From Gemmatimonadetes bacterium T265 (GTDB lineage: Bacteria; Gemmatimonadota; Gemmatimonadetes; Gemmatimonadales; Gemmatimonadaceae), in the NCBI GenBank assembly GCA_019973575.1, contig BPUI01000001.1:1500342-1564341 (forward strand): DNA of 64,000 nucleotides. The letters run 5' to 3'. Positions within the stretch are counted from its first letter, which is position 1. Each line of letters begins with the position of its first letter. The position numbers and the translations under genes are program-made. This document shows positions 45,396 to 56,324 of this stretch, in pieces. The notes under the pieces were generated by a model, which ran no database searches, was not told where the DNA came from, and saw nothing but the letters and a program-made list of their open reading frames with translations.

Positions 45396-47693
45396 TTACG
45401 CCGCCGCGAGGGCCACGGGTTCGGCCGCGGTCCTCGCCCCGTGCTCCGCGAGCCATGCTGCGAGCGCGCCCGGATCGAGCGGCCGCGCGAATAAATAGCC
45501 CTGTCCGTACACGCACCCGATCCCCGCGAGGTGCGCCCGCTGCGCCTCGGTCTCGATCCCCTCCGCGACCGTGCGCAGTGCGAGAGCCTCGCCGAGGGCG
45601 ATGAGCGTGCGCGTGACCGCGGCCGGCGGTCCGCCGCGCGTCACACGGTCCACGAACGCGCGGTCGATCTTGAGCACGTCGAGCGGGAACTGCTGCAGGT
45701 GGCCGAGCGCGGAGTAGCCCGTCCCGAAGTCGTCGATCGCGATCTGGACGCCGTGGTCCCGCAGCTCGGTCAGTCGCGCGCGCATCACGTCGGGGCGGGC
45801 GACGACCGAATATTCGGTGATTTCGACGGTCAACGCCCCCGGCGGCAGGCCGGTCTCGCGCAGCACGTCGAGCACCTCCGCGACGAACCCGGGGTGCTCG
45901 ATCTGCTGCCCCGACACGTTCACTGCGATGGCCAGGGAGCCGCCGTGCGGCGCGGCAAACCCCGCCGCCCGCCACGCCGCCGCCTGCCGGCACGCCTCGC
46001 CCATCACCCACCGGCCGAGCGGGACGATGAGCCCCGTTTCCTCTGCGAAGGGGATGAACTCGCCGGGCGGAACGAGTCCGCGCTCCGGGTGGCGCCACCG
46101 CACGAGCGCCTCCACGCCGACCGCGCGTCCCGTGTCGAGCGCGACGATTGGCTGGAAGGCGAGGCACAGCTCCTCGCGCTCCAGCGCCTGGCGGAGGTCC
46201 GCGGCGAGCGCGAGGCGACTGAGCGCGGCCTCGTGCATGTCCGGTTCGAACACCGCCCAGCGCCCCTTGCCCGACGCCTTGGCGCGGTACATCGCGGCGT
46301 CGGCGTTGCGGAGCAGGGTGTCCACCGCGGCCTCCCCCATTCCATCGACCAGCGCCCCGCCGCGAGCAATGCCGATGCTCGTGCCAACGAACGCGCGCCG
46401 CGCCTCGATCGTGAACGCGGGGCGCAGCGCGGCGAGCACGCGTTCGGCGACGCGGATCGCGTCCGCGTCGTCGCCCACGCGTTCGAGCAGCACGGCGAAC
46501 TCGTCGCCCCCGAGCCGCGCGACGGTGTCGCTCCCCCGCGTGGCGTCGAGCAGGCGGGCCGCGACTTCGACGAGGAGCGCGTCGCCCGCCGCGTGGCCGA
46601 GCGAGTCGTTGACCGTCTTGAAGCCGTCGAGGTCGAGCACGAGGACCGCGACGCGCTCCGGGTCGCCGACGCGCGCCGCGCGCGCGAGCGCCTCGCCGAG
46701 CCGCTGGGCGAAGCGCACGCGGTTGGCGAGGCCGGTGAGCGCGTCGTGGTACGCCTGCCGGGCGAGCGCCTCGGCCGTCGCGCGGGCCTCGGTCACGTCC
46801 CGGATCAGGCAGAGCACGTCTCGCACGTCGCCGCCCGCGCCGAGCGGGTGCGCGACGACGTCCACCCAGCGCTCGACGCCGTCCGCGCGGCGCATGCGGG
46901 TCTCGAACTGCCGCGCGCGCCCGGCGAGCACCATCGCGAAGCTCGACTCGCGCGTCTGTTCCGACTCGGGCGCGATGAAGTCGTGGAACGTGCGGCCGAC
47001 GAGCGTGCCGGGCGACACGCCGAACCCCGCGGCCGCGGCCGGGTTGGCGGCCGTAATGCGCCCCGACCGGTCGACCGTGCCGATCATCACCGGCGCCTGC
47101 TCGACGAGCGTCTGGTGCCACTCGCCTGCCTGCCGCACGAGTCGAATGAAGGCGTGCAGGAGTGCGGCGACGCCGGCCAGCATGAGCGCCATGAACCCCC
47201 AGACCGTGACCGCCTGCGCGAGCGTCGGCGTCGGCGGCGTCGAGCCCGACAGCGGGTATGGGCGCAGGATCCCGAACGTCTCGGCGAAGAGCGGGATGCC
47301 GTACGCGACGGCGCACCAGGCGGTGAGTGCCGCGAGCCGACGGCCGGGGAGGGCCACGGCCGAGACGACGAGCAGGAATGCGTACGCGCTGGTGCCGAGC
47401 CAGACCGTGCCGCCGACGAGGTACTGTGTAACCGCTACCCCGGTGATGTCGCCGAGGATGATGAGCGTGCGGTAGCGCACGCGCCGGTCGGCGTCGTGCA
47501 CCCGTTCCATCATCCATCCCAGGGTGACCCCCGCCGCGAGCCAGATGGCCAGGGTCAGGATCGCCGCCCGGCTGGTGGGCACGCCGAGCGCCCCCTCGAT
47601 CGTGACCTTGATGAGGATCAGCGCGAGGATGATGTTCCGATGCCGGTCCGAGCGGCGGAGCCATTCGGCGGCGGCGGCGGCGTACGAAAACAT
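45396..47693 (-). CDS. membrane PAS-GGDEF-EAL protein (c-di-GMP turnover)
   Basis: From the ATG at 47693 the protein has 765 residues: six membrane helices (about 20-200), a PAS domain (about 215-325, QAPVMIGTVDRSGRITAANP), a GGDEF domain (about 335-500) and an EAL domain (about 510-750). The GGDEF motif is intact (RLGGDEFA), with an RGSD inhibitory site exactly five residues before it. EAL motifs are intact too: [40 protein letters not shown] and EGIET. It could both make and break c-di-GMP. Its paralogue at 49014 starts in the same way ([11 protein letters not shown] against MFSYAAAAAEW), which supports this start. Confidence 0.9.
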   Translation of the reverse strand: MFSYAAAAAEWLRRSDRHRNIILALILIKVTIEGALGVPTSRAAILTLAIWLAAGVTLGWMMERVHDADRRVRYRTLIILGDITGVAVTQYLVGGTVWLGTSAYAFLLVVSAVALPGRRLAALTAWCAVAYGIPLFAETFGILRPYPLSGSTPPTPTLAQAVTVWGFMALMLAGVAALLHAFIRLVRQAGEWHQTLVEQAPVMIGTVDRSGRITAANPAAAAGFGVSPGTLVGRTFHDFIAPESEQTRESSFAMVLAGRARQFETRMRRADGVERWVDVVAHPLGAGGDVRDVLCLIRDVTEARATAEALARQAYHDALTGLANRVRFAQRLGEALARAARVGDPERVAVLVLDLDGFKTVNDSLGHAAGDALLVEVAARLLDATRGSDTVARLGGDEFAVLLERVGDDADAIRVAERVLAALRPAFTIEARRAFVGTSIGIARGGALVDGMGEAAVDTLLRNADAAMYRAKASGKGRWAVFEPDMHEAALSRLALAADLRQALEREELCLAFQPIVALDTGRAVGVEALVRWRHPERGLVPPGEFIPFAEETGLIVPLGRWVMGEACRQAAAWRAAGFAAPHGGSLAIAVNVSGQQIEHPGFVAEVLDVLRETGLPPGALTVEITEYSVVARPDVMRARLTELRDHGVQIAIDDFGTGYSALGHLQQFPLDVLKIDRAFVDRVTRGGPPAAVTRTLIALGEALALRTVAEGIETEAQRAHLAGIGCVYGQGYLFARPLDPGALAAWLAEHGARTAAEPVALAAA

Positions 47694-47870
47694 GAGCGAG
47701 CGTTGGAGTACGCCGGGGCGGCGGGGCGGGATCGTCTGCTGTGGACGCCGGGTCCGGGGTGACGTCACAGCTGCGGCACGAGCGGCTTGCACGGCGTGTG
47801 GTAGGGCGGACGGGTTTGCGCGCACGTTTCGGGACGCGGGCCGCCGTGCGGCGCCGCATCATCTGTCCCC

Positions 47871-49088
47871 ATGACAGACATCCATCGCATCACCGACCCC
47901 GACGCCCGCTGGGCCGCCGTCCTCGACCGCGACGCCGCCGCGGACGGACACTTCGTTTACGCCGTGCAGAGCACGCGCATCTACTGCCGTCCGAGTTGTC
48001 CGTCGCGGAGGCCGCGGCGCGAGCGGGTGACGTTCTTCGACGCGCCGGCCGCTGCCGCGGGCGCGGGCTTTCGGGCCTGCCGCCGGTGCGCGCCCGACGC
48101 GGCGGGTACGGCACCTCGCACGCGCACCGCGGCCGCGGTCGAGCGCGCGCGGGCGCTCCTCGACGCCGCGGCCGCGGCGGGCGGCGACCGCGTGTCGCTC
48201 GGCGCGCTCGCCGGGGCGACGGGGGTGAGCGCGGCGCACCTGCAGCGTGCCTTCACCCGGATCGTCGGCGTCTCGCCCGCGCGCTACGCGGCCGCGCGGC
48301 GGGCGGCGCGATGGAAGGCGGCGCTCCGCCGCGAGGGGAGTGTGAGCCGCGCCACCTACAACGCGGGGTACGCGGCCGCGAGCCGCGCCTATGCCGTCGC
48401 CGATGCGCACCTCGGCATGACGCCGGCCGCCTACCGCCGCGGCGGCGCAGGCGTGCGTCTCTGGTGGACGACGTTCGACACGCCACTCGGCCGCGCCCTC
48501 GCCGCGGCGACGGCGCGCGGCGTGTGCGCAGTGCTGCTCGCGGGCGTGGGAGAGGACGACACGGCGCTGGAAGCCGCGCTCGCCGCGGAGTACCCCGCCG
48601 CGGAACGCCACCTGGCCGGGGACGCCGCCGATGACGACGGCGAGGTGGTTGCGGCGCTCGCCCTCCTGGACGCGACACTGGCGGCCGTGCGGGCACGGGC
48701 GGGTGGGCGGTCAGAGGCATCGCTGGCGACCGGAGACGTGCTTCCGGTCGACGCGGCCGGGACCGCGTGGCAGCGGCAGGTCTGGGACGCGCTCCGCGCG
48801 ATCCCGGCAGGCGAAACGCGCACCTACGCCGAACTTGCGGCCGCGCTCGGCCGACCGACGGCGGCGCGGGCGGTCGCGCGGGCGTGCGCGACCAACCGCG
48901 TCGCGCTCGTCGTGCCGTGCCACCGCGTGGTGCCGGCAGGAGCGGCCGCGCGCAGGTTCGCGGCCGCCGCGGTGAGTGGTTACCGGTGGGGGCCGGCGCT
49001 CAAGGCGCGGCTCCTAACCATTGAACGCGCCGTCGCTCGCGACGACGCCCGAGGTGGCGCCGCCGAGGTCGACCGTCCCCAGCGCTGA
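47871..49088 (+). CDS. ada: bifunctional Ada: AraC-type regulator and O6-alkylguanine-DNA alkyltransferase
   Basis: The 405-residue protein has the three Ada parts. The N-terminal methyl-phosphotriester domain (about 1-80) has the four zinc Cys in [10 protein letters not shown] and ACRRCAPDA. The AraC-type helix-turn-helix pair (about 85-185) includes [20 protein letters not shown] and [20 protein letters not shown]. The alkyltransferase domain (about 190-385) has VPCHRVV with the active Cys, preceded by [16 protein letters not shown]. It repairs alkylated DNA and activates its own gene. The 3' end overlaps the convergent GGDEF gene by 75 bp. Confidence 0.93.
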   Translation: MTDIHRITDPDARWAAVLDRDAAADGHFVYAVQSTRIYCRPSCPSRRPRRERVTFFDAPAAAAGAGFRACRRCAPDAAGTAPRTRTAAAVERARALLDAAAAAGGDRVSLGALAGATGVSAAHLQRAFTRIVGVSPARYAAARRAARWKAALRREGSVSRATYNAGYAAASRAYAVADAHLGMTPAAYRRGGAGVRLWWTTFDTPLGRALAAATARGVCAVLLAGVGEDDTALEAALAAEYPAAERHLAGDAADDDGEVVAALALLDATLAAVRARAGGRSEASLATGDVLPVDAAGTAWQRQVWDALRAIPAGETRTYAELAAALGRPTAARAVARACATNRVALVVPCHRVVPAGAAARRFAAAAVSGYRWGPALKARLLTIERAVARDDARGGAAEVDRPQR

Positions 49089-51740
49089 CGCGCGCACCCA
49101 GTCGGCGACCGCCTCGGGCGCGAGCGGGCCGGCGAACAGAAACCCCTGCCCGAACGGGCAGCCGAGTGCCGCGAGGGCGTCGTGTTGCGCCCGGGTCTCG
49201 ATTCCTTCCGCCACGACGCGCGCGGAGAGCGCGCCGCCCAGTGCGACGAGCGTGCGGGTGACCGCGGCGGGCGACCCGCCGTGGGTGATCTGCTCGACGA
49301 ACGCGCGGTCGATTTTCAGCACGTCGAGCGGGAATTGTTGGACCTGGCTCAGCGCCGAGTAGCCGGTGCCGAAGTCGTCGATCGCGATCCGGACGCCGAG
49401 CGCGCGGAGCGCTGTGAGAACGTCGCGCACCAGCTCCGGGTCGCCGACCACGGAGTGTTCCGTGATCTCGAGCGTCAACGCCACCGGCGGGAGCCCCGAC
49501 GCGCGCAGCGCCCCGGCCACCTCGGCCACGAATTCGCCGAACTGTAGCTGTTGGGCGGACACGTTGACAGCGACGCCGAACGGCGCGCCCGCCTCCACGC
49601 CCTCCCACCCTTCGGACTGCCACACTGCGGCCTGTCGGCAGGCCTCGCCCAGCACCCAGCGGCCCAGGGGAACGATGAGCCCCGTCTCCTCCGCGACGCC
49701 GACGAACTCCGCGGGGAGGATGAGGCCCCGCTCCGGGTGTCGCCAGCGGACGAGCGCCTCGACGCCGGCCGCACGCCCGGTGTTGAGCGAGACGATCGGC
49801 TGGTATCCCAGGCAGAACTCGTCGCGGTCGAACGCGCCCCGCAGGTCGGCGGCGAGCGCCGCGCGCGCGACCGCGGCCTCGTGCATCGCGGGCTCGAAGA
49901 GGACCCAGCGCCCCTTCCCGCGGGCCTTGGCCTCATACATCGCGACGTCCGCGTTGCGGAGCAGCGCGGACGCGTCGGGCGGTACCGTATGGCCGGGAAC
50001 GCCGTCGGGGGCGCTCGTCCCGCGGGCGATCCCGATGCTCACGCCGACGACCATGCGGCGGCCACCGACCGTGAACGCGTTGCCGAGTGCGGCCAGGACG
50101 CGCTCGGAGACCGCGGCCGCGTCGGCGTCCTCCTGCACGCGCTCGAGCAGGACGGCGAACTCGTCACCGCCGAGCCGCGCGACGACGTCCCCGCCGCGGG
50201 TCGCCTGCAACAGGCGTTCGGCGACCTCGACGAGGAGCGCGTCGCCGGCCGCGTGGCCGAACGAGTCGTTCACCGTCTTGAAGCCGTCGAGGTCGAGGAC
50301 GAAGACCGCGACCCGCCCCGGGTTCCCGGCCGCGTCCGCGCGCGCGAGCGCCTCGCCGAGCCGGTCGGCGAAGTAGGCGCGGTTGGCAAGGCCGGTGAGC
50401 GCGTCGTGGTAGGCCTGTCGCACGAGCGCCGCCTCGAGCTCGGCGCGCTCGGTCACGTCGCGCGTGTTGAACACGAGCCCGCCGACCGCGGGCTCGGCGC
50501 GCAGGTCGCGCCCGACGCTCTCGACCTGGCGCCATGAGCCGTCGGCGTGGCGCACCCGGTAGCGCAGCGTCACGGGCGCGCCGCGGGCTGCCCGAAGCGC
50601 GTCGGCGAACATCGGGACGTCGTCGGGGTGCACGAACTCGTGCATGCGTCGGCCGACCGCCTCGTCGGGGTCGTAGCCGAACTGCGCGTGCACCGACGGG
50701 CTCACGTACAGGTAGCGCCCGGACGGGTCGGCGATGGTGATCGCGTCGGACGAGTGCTGGACGAGGGCGCGGAAGCGAGCCTCGCTCGCCTCGATCGCGC
50801 CCGCCGCGGCCCGCGACTCGGTCACGTCGCGGACGAGGGCGAGCACGCCCGTGACCGGGTCCCCGTCGTGGGGCTTGCCCACGTCGTGCACCGGATGAAG
50901 CGTGACGTCGGCCCACAGCTCGCCGCCGTCCGCGCGCCGCAGGCAGGTCACGTACTGCTGGGGGCGGCCGGCGAGCGCGGCGGCGAGATGCGTCCGGATC
51001 TCGTCGCGCCCGTCGTCGGGCACCCAGTCGAGCGCCGAGGTGCCGAGCAGGGCCGCGACGGTGGCGCCGAGCCCTTGGGCGCCGGCGGGGTTGATGGTGG
51101 TGATGCGCATCGCCCGGTCGAGCGTGGCGATGATGATCGGCGCCTGCTCGAAGACCAGCCCGTAGCGGCCCGCGGTGCGGCGCAGCATGCGGACGAAGGT
51201 CGTCATCAGCCGCGCGAGGACGGCGAGAAAGACGGCGGCCCCGGCCCACACCGCGAGGGCCTGCCCGAACGTGGGCGGGTCCGCCGGAGTACCGGCGAGC
51301 GTGACCGGCGGCAGCACGCCGAGGGCGGTGGCGAACAGCGGCACGCCATACGCGACGGCCGCGAGCGCGGTGAGCGCGTACACCGCCGTCTCGGAGAGCG
51401 TCGCGGCCGAGAAGGCGATCGTGAAGACGTAGGGCAGCGCGCCGATCAGGCCGATCGCGCCGCTCGCGTACTCGACGACCGCGACGCCGATCAAGTCGCC
51501 GATGAACACCGCCACCCGCCAGTGCTCGACCTGGCGCGGGTCGCGCAGGCGCTTCATGACGGATGCCGCCGCGACGCCGGCGGCGATCCACACGCCGAGG
51601 GTCACGAACACCGTGTGGTGGATGCGCAGTCCGCCCGCCGCCTGCGCCGCGGCGGCGAGCAGCACGGCCGCGAGCACCGCACCGCGATAGCGGTCGGCTC
51701 GGCGGAACCACTCCGCGCTGGCAGCGACGAAAGGGGTCAT
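49014..51740 (-). CDS. membrane PAS-PAS-GGDEF-EAL protein (c-di-GMP turnover)
   Basis: A 908-residue paralogue of the protein at 45396 with one extra PAS domain. Six N-terminal helices (about 20-205), PAS ([20 protein letters not shown]), PAS ([20 protein letters not shown] and [18 protein letters not shown]), GGDEF (RLGGDEFA with RGGD I-site five residues before) and EAL ([35 protein letters not shown]). All catalytic motifs are present. The membrane part is typical of this pair, and a gene duplication is likely. The last 75 bp overlap the 3' end of ada on the other strand. Confidence 0.92.
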   Translation of the reverse strand: MTPFVAASAEWFRRADRYRGAVLAAVLLAAAAQAAGGLRIHHTVFVTLGVWIAAGVAAASVMKRLRDPRQVEHWRVAVFIGDLIGVAVVEYASGAIGLIGALPYVFTIAFSAATLSETAVYALTALAAVAYGVPLFATALGVLPPVTLAGTPADPPTFGQALAVWAGAAVFLAVLARLMTTFVRMLRRTAGRYGLVFEQAPIIIATLDRAMRITTINPAGAQGLGATVAALLGTSALDWVPDDGRDEIRTHLAAALAGRPQQYVTCLRRADGGELWADVTLHPVHDVGKPHDGDPVTGVLALVRDVTESRAAAGAIEASEARFRALVQHSSDAITIADPSGRYLYVSPSVHAQFGYDPDEAVGRRMHEFVHPDDVPMFADALRAARGAPVTLRYRVRHADGSWRQVESVGRDLRAEPAVGGLVFNTRDVTERAELEAALVRQAYHDALTGLANRAYFADRLGEALARADAAGNPGRVAVFVLDLDGFKTVNDSFGHAAGDALLVEVAERLLQATRGGDVVARLGGDEFAVLLERVQEDADAAAVSERVLAALGNAFTVGGRRMVVGVSIGIARGTSAPDGVPGHTVPPDASALLRNADVAMYEAKARGKGRWVLFEPAMHEAAVARAALAADLRGAFDRDEFCLGYQPIVSLNTGRAAGVEALVRWRHPERGLILPAEFVGVAEETGLIVPLGRWVLGEACRQAAVWQSEGWEGVEAGAPFGVAVNVSAQQLQFGEFVAEVAGALRASGLPPVALTLEITEHSVVGDPELVRDVLTALRALGVRIAIDDFGTGYSALSQVQQFPLDVLKIDRAFVEQITHGGSPAAVTRTLVALGGALSARVVAEGIETRAQHDALAALGCPFGQGFLFAGPLAPEAVADWVRASALGTVDLGGATSGVVASDGAFNG

Positions 51741-52006
51741 CTCTGCGGCATCACTCCGGCGGGCGTCAGGTGCTGCGGCGGACCGACCCAAAAACAACGA
51801 CCAACACAAGTCGGCCGTCATACTTCGCAATGCGCGGGCCGGTGTCGGCCGTCACTGCGGCGCGCACGCCTCCGGCGCTGCCCGACACCACGTGGCATGC
51901 CACGCCAGCGCCGGCGGTGGCCGGCGCGTTACTGTGCGCGCGTCCGGTACGCCCCCGCGCGGTACGCCCCCACGTGGGTGCCTTTCTCTCTCCCGACCCG
52001 CCCTTC

Positions 52007-54223
52007 GTGCCTCGTCCCCTTTCGACGGCTGGTACCTCGCTGGCCGTCGCCGCCGCGTGCCTGTGGCCGACCGTCCGTCTGGTCGGTGCCCAGCCCACGA
52101 CCACGCAACCTGCGGCCACGCAGCCGGCGGGTGCCGCGCCGGTCACCCTCGTCGGCTACACGCCCGCGCACGCGGCCGCCGAGCAGGCGCTCGAAGCGAG
52201 CGCCGTCGCGCGCCCCGACCCGGCGCGCGCGGAAGCGCACTCGCGCGCCCTCTCGGCGGAGGCGCACGTGGCGGGCACGCCCGCGCAGGCCCGCACGCGC
52301 GATTACGTCCTGGCGCAACTCCGCGCCATGGGACTGCCGACCGAAACCCGCGCGTATCGCGTCTTCCTGCCGCACGCGACGTCGGTAACCGTGTCGTACG
52401 GCGGCGCGGCGGCCGACAGCGCCACGCTCGACCTGCGCGAGCCCGCCGTGGCTGGCGATACGACGAGCACGCTCGCGCAGTACCCGACGGTCAACGGTAC
52501 GAGCGGCGCGGGCGAGGGGGTGGGCGAGGTCGTCTATGCCAACTACGGCCTCATCGACGACTACCGCGTCCTCGACTCGCTTGGCGTGTCGGTGCGCGGC
52601 AAGGTCGTCGTGGCGCGCTACGGGCGGAGCTTCCGCGGGATCAAGGCGCGCGAGGCGGAGAAGCGCGGCGCGGCGGCGCTCCTCATCTACAGCGACCCGC
52701 AGGACGACGGCTACGTGCGCGGCGACGTCTACCCCGAGGGGCCCATGCGCCCCGCGGCCGGCGTGCAGCGCGGCTCGGTCTACAACGGCGACGGCGACCC
52801 GAGCACTCCAGGCTACGCGAGCGCCGAGCACGCGCCGCGGCTCGCCGAGTCCAAGATGGACATCGCGCACATTCCCGTCGTGCCGATCTCGTACGGCAAC
52901 GCGCGGCAGCTACTGGCCGCGGTGCGCGGCGCAGGCATCCCGCAGCCGTGGCAGGGGGGCTTGCCGTTCCGCTACCACGCGGGGCCCGGCCCCGTGCGCG
53001 CGCGGGTGCGCGTCGCCGACGACCGGGCGACGAACGCGTACAAGACGATCTGGGACACGTTCGGCGTCGTGCGCGGTACCGACCTCGCCGACGAACTCGT
53101 GCTGATCGGCGGACACCGCGACGGCTGGGGCCCGGGCGCGGCCGACAACGTGAGCGGCACGACGAGCGTGCTCGAGGCGGCGCGCGCCGTCGCGGAGGAG
53201 CTCAAGGCGGGACGGCGGCCGCGTCGCACGATCGTCTTCGCGACGTGGGACGCCGAAGAGTGGGGACTCGTGGGATCGACCGAGTTCGTCGAGGACGACA
53301 CGCTCCGCCTGGCACGGCACGCGGTGGCGTACCTCAACCAGGACGTCGCGGCGCAGGGGGTGGTGTTCGGCGGCGGCGGGTCGCCGTCGCTCCGCGGCGT
53401 CCTCCGGAACATCGTCGGCCAGGTCCCCGACCCCGCGGGGGGCAGCGTACTTGACGCGTGGCGCCGCCGCGCCGCGCCGCGCCCGTCGGTCACGCCGGGG
53501 GTGCCGCGCGCGGACGCGCCGACCGACCCGGTGACGGGCGACCCGGGCGGCGGGAGCGATTTCGCGGGTTTCTACAACCATCTGGGGATCCCGATCGCCG
53601 AATGGGGCTTCGGCGGTCCGGCCGGCGTCTACCACTCGCAGTATGACTCGTTCACCTGGATGCGCCGCTTCGGCGACCCGGGGTTCCGCTATCACGCGGC
53701 CGCGGCGCGCATCGGGGCGGCGATGGTCCTCCGCCTCGCGGACGCGGACGTGCTGCCCTACGACTACGCGGAGTACGCCCGCACGCTCGTTCGGGCATTG
53801 CCCGCGCTCGACGCGCGCGGCGCGACGGCCGGCGCGGGCCCGACGGTTACCGCGCCGGTCGCCGCGGCACTCGGCGCGATGGAGCGCGCGGCGACGGCGT
53901 TCGCGGCTGTGCGCGATTCGGCGCTCGCCGCGGCGACGCCGCCGTCAGCCCGGTCGCTCGCAGCAGCGAACGAGGCGCTCAAGCGGGTGGAGCGCACGAT
54001 CACGCGCCCCGAAGGGCTGCGGACGCGGACGTGGTTCCGGAACCTGGTCTACGCGGCGGACGAGGACAACGGCTACGCGACGGTGGTGTTTCCGTCGATT
54101 GCGGAGGCACTGCGGGACGGAGACGGCGCGCGGGCAGGGCGGGAGGCCGCGGATCTGGCGGGGCGGATCGGGGCGGCGACGGGGGAGATTGAAGCGGCGG
54201 GGAGGGCGTTGGGCGGACGGTAG
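52007..54223 (+). CDS. secreted M28 peptidase, glutamate carboxypeptidase II/PSMA-like
   Basis: I chose the GTG at 52007 because it begins a short signal peptide (VPRPLSTAGTSLAVAAACLW...VGAQ); GTG 51974 is also possible. The product has about 738 residues. A PA domain (about 150-330) contains GLIDDYRVLDSLGVSVRGKV and RGIKAREAEKRGAAALLIYS. The M28 core follows: GGHRDGWGPGAADNVSGTT (zinc His and bridging Asp), TWDAEEWGLVGSTEF (catalytic Glu and zinc Glu), NQDVA (Asp) and YHSQYDSF (His). The C-terminal helices (about 600-738) match the transferrin-receptor-like dimerisation domain. It would release C-terminal acidic residues or other amino acids outside the cell. Confidence 0.88.
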   Translation: MPRPLSTAGTSLAVAAACLWPTVRLVGAQPTTTQPAATQPAGAAPVTLVGYTPAHAAAEQALEASAVARPDPARAEAHSRALSAEAHVAGTPAQARTRDYVLAQLRAMGLPTETRAYRVFLPHATSVTVSYGGAAADSATLDLREPAVAGDTTSTLAQYPTVNGTSGAGEGVGEVVYANYGLIDDYRVLDSLGVSVRGKVVVARYGRSFRGIKAREAEKRGAAALLIYSDPQDDGYVRGDVYPEGPMRPAAGVQRGSVYNGDGDPSTPGYASAEHAPRLAESKMDIAHIPVVPISYGNARQLLAAVRGAGIPQPWQGGLPFRYHAGPGPVRARVRVADDRATNAYKTIWDTFGVVRGTDLADELVLIGGHRDGWGPGAADNVSGTTSVLEAARAVAEELKAGRRPRRTIVFATWDAEEWGLVGSTEFVEDDTLRLARHAVAYLNQDVAAQGVVFGGGGSPSLRGVLRNIVGQVPDPAGGSVLDAWRRRAAPRPSVTPGVPRADAPTDPVTGDPGGGSDFAGFYNHLGIPIAEWGFGGPAGVYHSQYDSFTWMRRFGDPGFRYHAAAARIGAAMVLRLADADVLPYDYAEYARTLVRALPALDARGATAGAGPTVTAPVAAALGAMERAATAFAAVRDSALAAATPPSARSLAAANEALKRVERTITRPEGLRTRTWFRNLVYAADEDNGYATVVFPSIAEALRDGDGARAGREAADLAGRIGAATGEIEAAGRALGGR

Positions 54224-54243
54224 GACCGTCCCCAGCCGTGTTA

Positions 54244-56304
54244 CTACGGCATCACCAATACCTCTACCTTCGACCCCTCGATCCCGCCGTGGTACACCCG
54301 CATCGTCGCCGCCTTGAAATCCTCCGGCCGTGCGAAGTTGATGTTCGGGACGAACGTCTGCGGGTTCCGGTCGACGAGCGGGAACCACGTACTCTGCAGT
54401 TGCACCATGATCCGGTGCCCGCGGCGGAAGGTGTGGTTCACGTCCGGCGTCGTCCACGCGACGCGCGTCGGGGTGTTCGGCGTCATCGGCTTGGGCGTCG
54501 TGAACGAATCGCGGAAGCGTGCCCGCATCGGCTCGCCGCGCACGAGCTGCTGGTAGCCGCCGTAGTGGAATCCCTCGGGGAGCCCCGCCGGGTCGGGGGC
54601 GGAGTCGGGGAAGACGTCGATCAGCTTGACGACGTAGTCGGCGTCGGTCCCGCTCGTGCTCACGCGCAAAGTCGGCGCGACCGGGCCCGCGATCGTCACG
54701 TCCTCCGCGAGCGGCGCCGTCTGGTAGACGAGGACGTCTGGGCGGCGCGAGGCGAGGCGCTGGTCCGCCGTCATGTACTCGCGCGGCACCTCGGGGTCCA
54801 GCTCCTCCGTGAACGGCACCGGGTGTGCCGGGTCGCTCACGTAGGTGTCGGTGCCCGTCGCCGCGCGGGCGGCGGCGCACGCGGGCGTCAGCGTCCCGTT
54901 CGCGCCTCCACGCGGGCAGAGGGCGAGCGTGCCCGCCGGGCCTAACGTGAGCGCCATCGGGCGCGCCGCGGCGGGCGGCCACTGCGGGTAGCGGCGCCAC
55001 GCGTTCCGCCCCGTCTCGAAGACCAGCGCTTCGGGCAGGTCGGGCGCGGGCGCGCCCTTGAGGTGGTGCAGGAAGAAGGGGAACTCGACCGAGTCGCGGT
55101 ACCACGGGCCGGTCGCGGCGTCGAAGCGCGCGTTGCCCAGCCGGTCCGCGTCGCCGCGCGACCACTGGCCGTGCGACCACGGGCCCATCACCAGGCGCAC
55201 GTCGCCGCGCGGGCTCTGCGCGTTCGCCGCGCGGTACGTCGCGAGCGCGCCGAAAAGGTCCTCGGCGTCGTACCAGCCGCCGACGACGAGCATCGCCGGG
55301 CGCATGTCGCGCAGGTGCGGGCGCGTGTTCTTGGCCGCCCAGTAGGCGTCGTAGTTCGGGTGGGCGATCAGCTCCTCCCAGATGCGCAGCGAATCCCCCG
55401 ACGCGTAGTTCACCGGCGTCTTGAGCCCGCGCGCGAACCCCTCGGCCGCCATCCGCCGGCTGCCCGGGCCCACGGGGCCCATCGCGAGGTAGAAGGCGTA
55501 GCCGTCCGGCGTCCCCGGGTCGAACGGGCAGGCGACCGGCGGGGCGGGGTTCGGCACCGGGCGGCTGAAGCACACGTCGAAGCCGAAGTTGGCGGCGAGC
55601 ATCTGCGCGCCGCCGTGCAGCACGTCGTCGCCCGAGGCCTCGTCGGTCATCGGCGCCTGCGGACTCGAGGCGACGAGCGCGGGGTGGGCGTCGATGCTCC
55701 CCGCCGCCGTGTAGAAGCCGGGGTAGCTGATCCCCCAGATGCCGACGCGCGGGGCGACGTGCGGCACGTTCTTCAGAATCCACTCGATCGTGTCGTACGT
55801 GTCGGTGCTCTCGTCGGTGAGGATGCCGTTCACCGGTAGGCGGCCGCCCGCGGGCACGTCGGCCGCCGTGCCGCGGTGGACCGTGGTGGCGGGGTGCGCC
55901 CGGTCGTTGTGCGGCGTCATCTCGTAGAACGCGCCCTCGCTCATGTAGCGCCCGCGCACGTCCTGGTAGACGAACACGAAGCCCTCGCGCGTGAAGGCCG
56001 ATGACGGGCCGAGCGAGGGGCGGAAGGCGTCGGCACCGTACGGAGCGACCGAGTACGGGGTGCGGTCGAGCATCACCGGGTAGGCGTGCGTCGTGTCGCG
56101 CGGGACGTAGATGCTCGTGAACAGCTGCACCCCGTCGCGCATCGGGATGCGCACCTCGCGCTTGAGGTAGTGCGCGCGCACGTAGGCCGAGTCGACCGTC
56201 GGGGCGGACTGGGCGGACGCGGTGGAGGTCGCGGTGGCGGTGGCGGTTGCGGCCGCGGAGGTGAGCAGAAACAGGGCGGCGGGGAGCGTGCGGGGCGTAA
56301 GCAT
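54244..56304 (-). CDS. secreted CocE/NonD family hydrolase (X-Pro dipeptidyl-peptidase-like)
   Basis: The 686-residue protein begins MLTPRTLPAALFLLTSAAAT and a signal ending in ASAQ. The alpha/beta core has IPMRDGVQLFTSIYVPRD, DVRGRYMSEG and the nucleophile GIWGISYPGFYTAAG (Ser in GISYPG), with VVGGWYDAEDLFGAL and MGPWSHGQWSRGD supplying the Asp and His. The C-terminal galactose-binding-like jelly roll (about 470-680) ends SKVEVLVMP. Relatives cleave X-Pro peptides, cocaine or acyl esters. It is convergent with the M28 gene, only 20 bp apart. Confidence 0.9.
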   Translation of the reverse strand: MLTPRTLPAALFLLTSAAATATATATSTASAQSAPTVDSAYVRAHYLKREVRIPMRDGVQLFTSIYVPRDTTHAYPVMLDRTPYSVAPYGADAFRPSLGPSSAFTREGFVFVYQDVRGRYMSEGAFYEMTPHNDRAHPATTVHRGTAADVPAGGRLPVNGILTDESTDTYDTIEWILKNVPHVAPRVGIWGISYPGFYTAAGSIDAHPALVASSPQAPMTDEASGDDVLHGGAQMLAANFGFDVCFSRPVPNPAPPVACPFDPGTPDGYAFYLAMGPVGPGSRRMAAEGFARGLKTPVNYASGDSLRIWEELIAHPNYDAYWAAKNTRPHLRDMRPAMLVVGGWYDAEDLFGALATYRAANAQSPRGDVRLVMGPWSHGQWSRGDADRLGNARFDAATGPWYRDSVEFPFFLHHLKGAPAPDLPEALVFETGRNAWRRYPQWPPAAARPMALTLGPAGTLALCPRGGANGTLTPACAAARAATGTDTYVSDPAHPVPFTEELDPEVPREYMTADQRLASRRPDVLVYQTAPLAEDVTIAGPVAPTLRVSTSGTDADYVVKLIDVFPDSAPDPAGLPEGFHYGGYQQLVRGEPMRARFRDSFTTPKPMTPNTPTRVAWTTPDVNHTFRRGHRIMVQLQSTWFPLVDRNPQTFVPNINFARPEDFKAATMRVYHGGIEGSKVEVLVMP

Positions 56305-56324
56305 GAGGTCGGGCGGGCGTGGAC

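Noticed and set aside
51885-51905. CGTGGCATGCCACG palindrome upstream of the M28 gene as another parS
   Set aside because: The centre is GCATGC, not CACGTG, and it is far from parAB.
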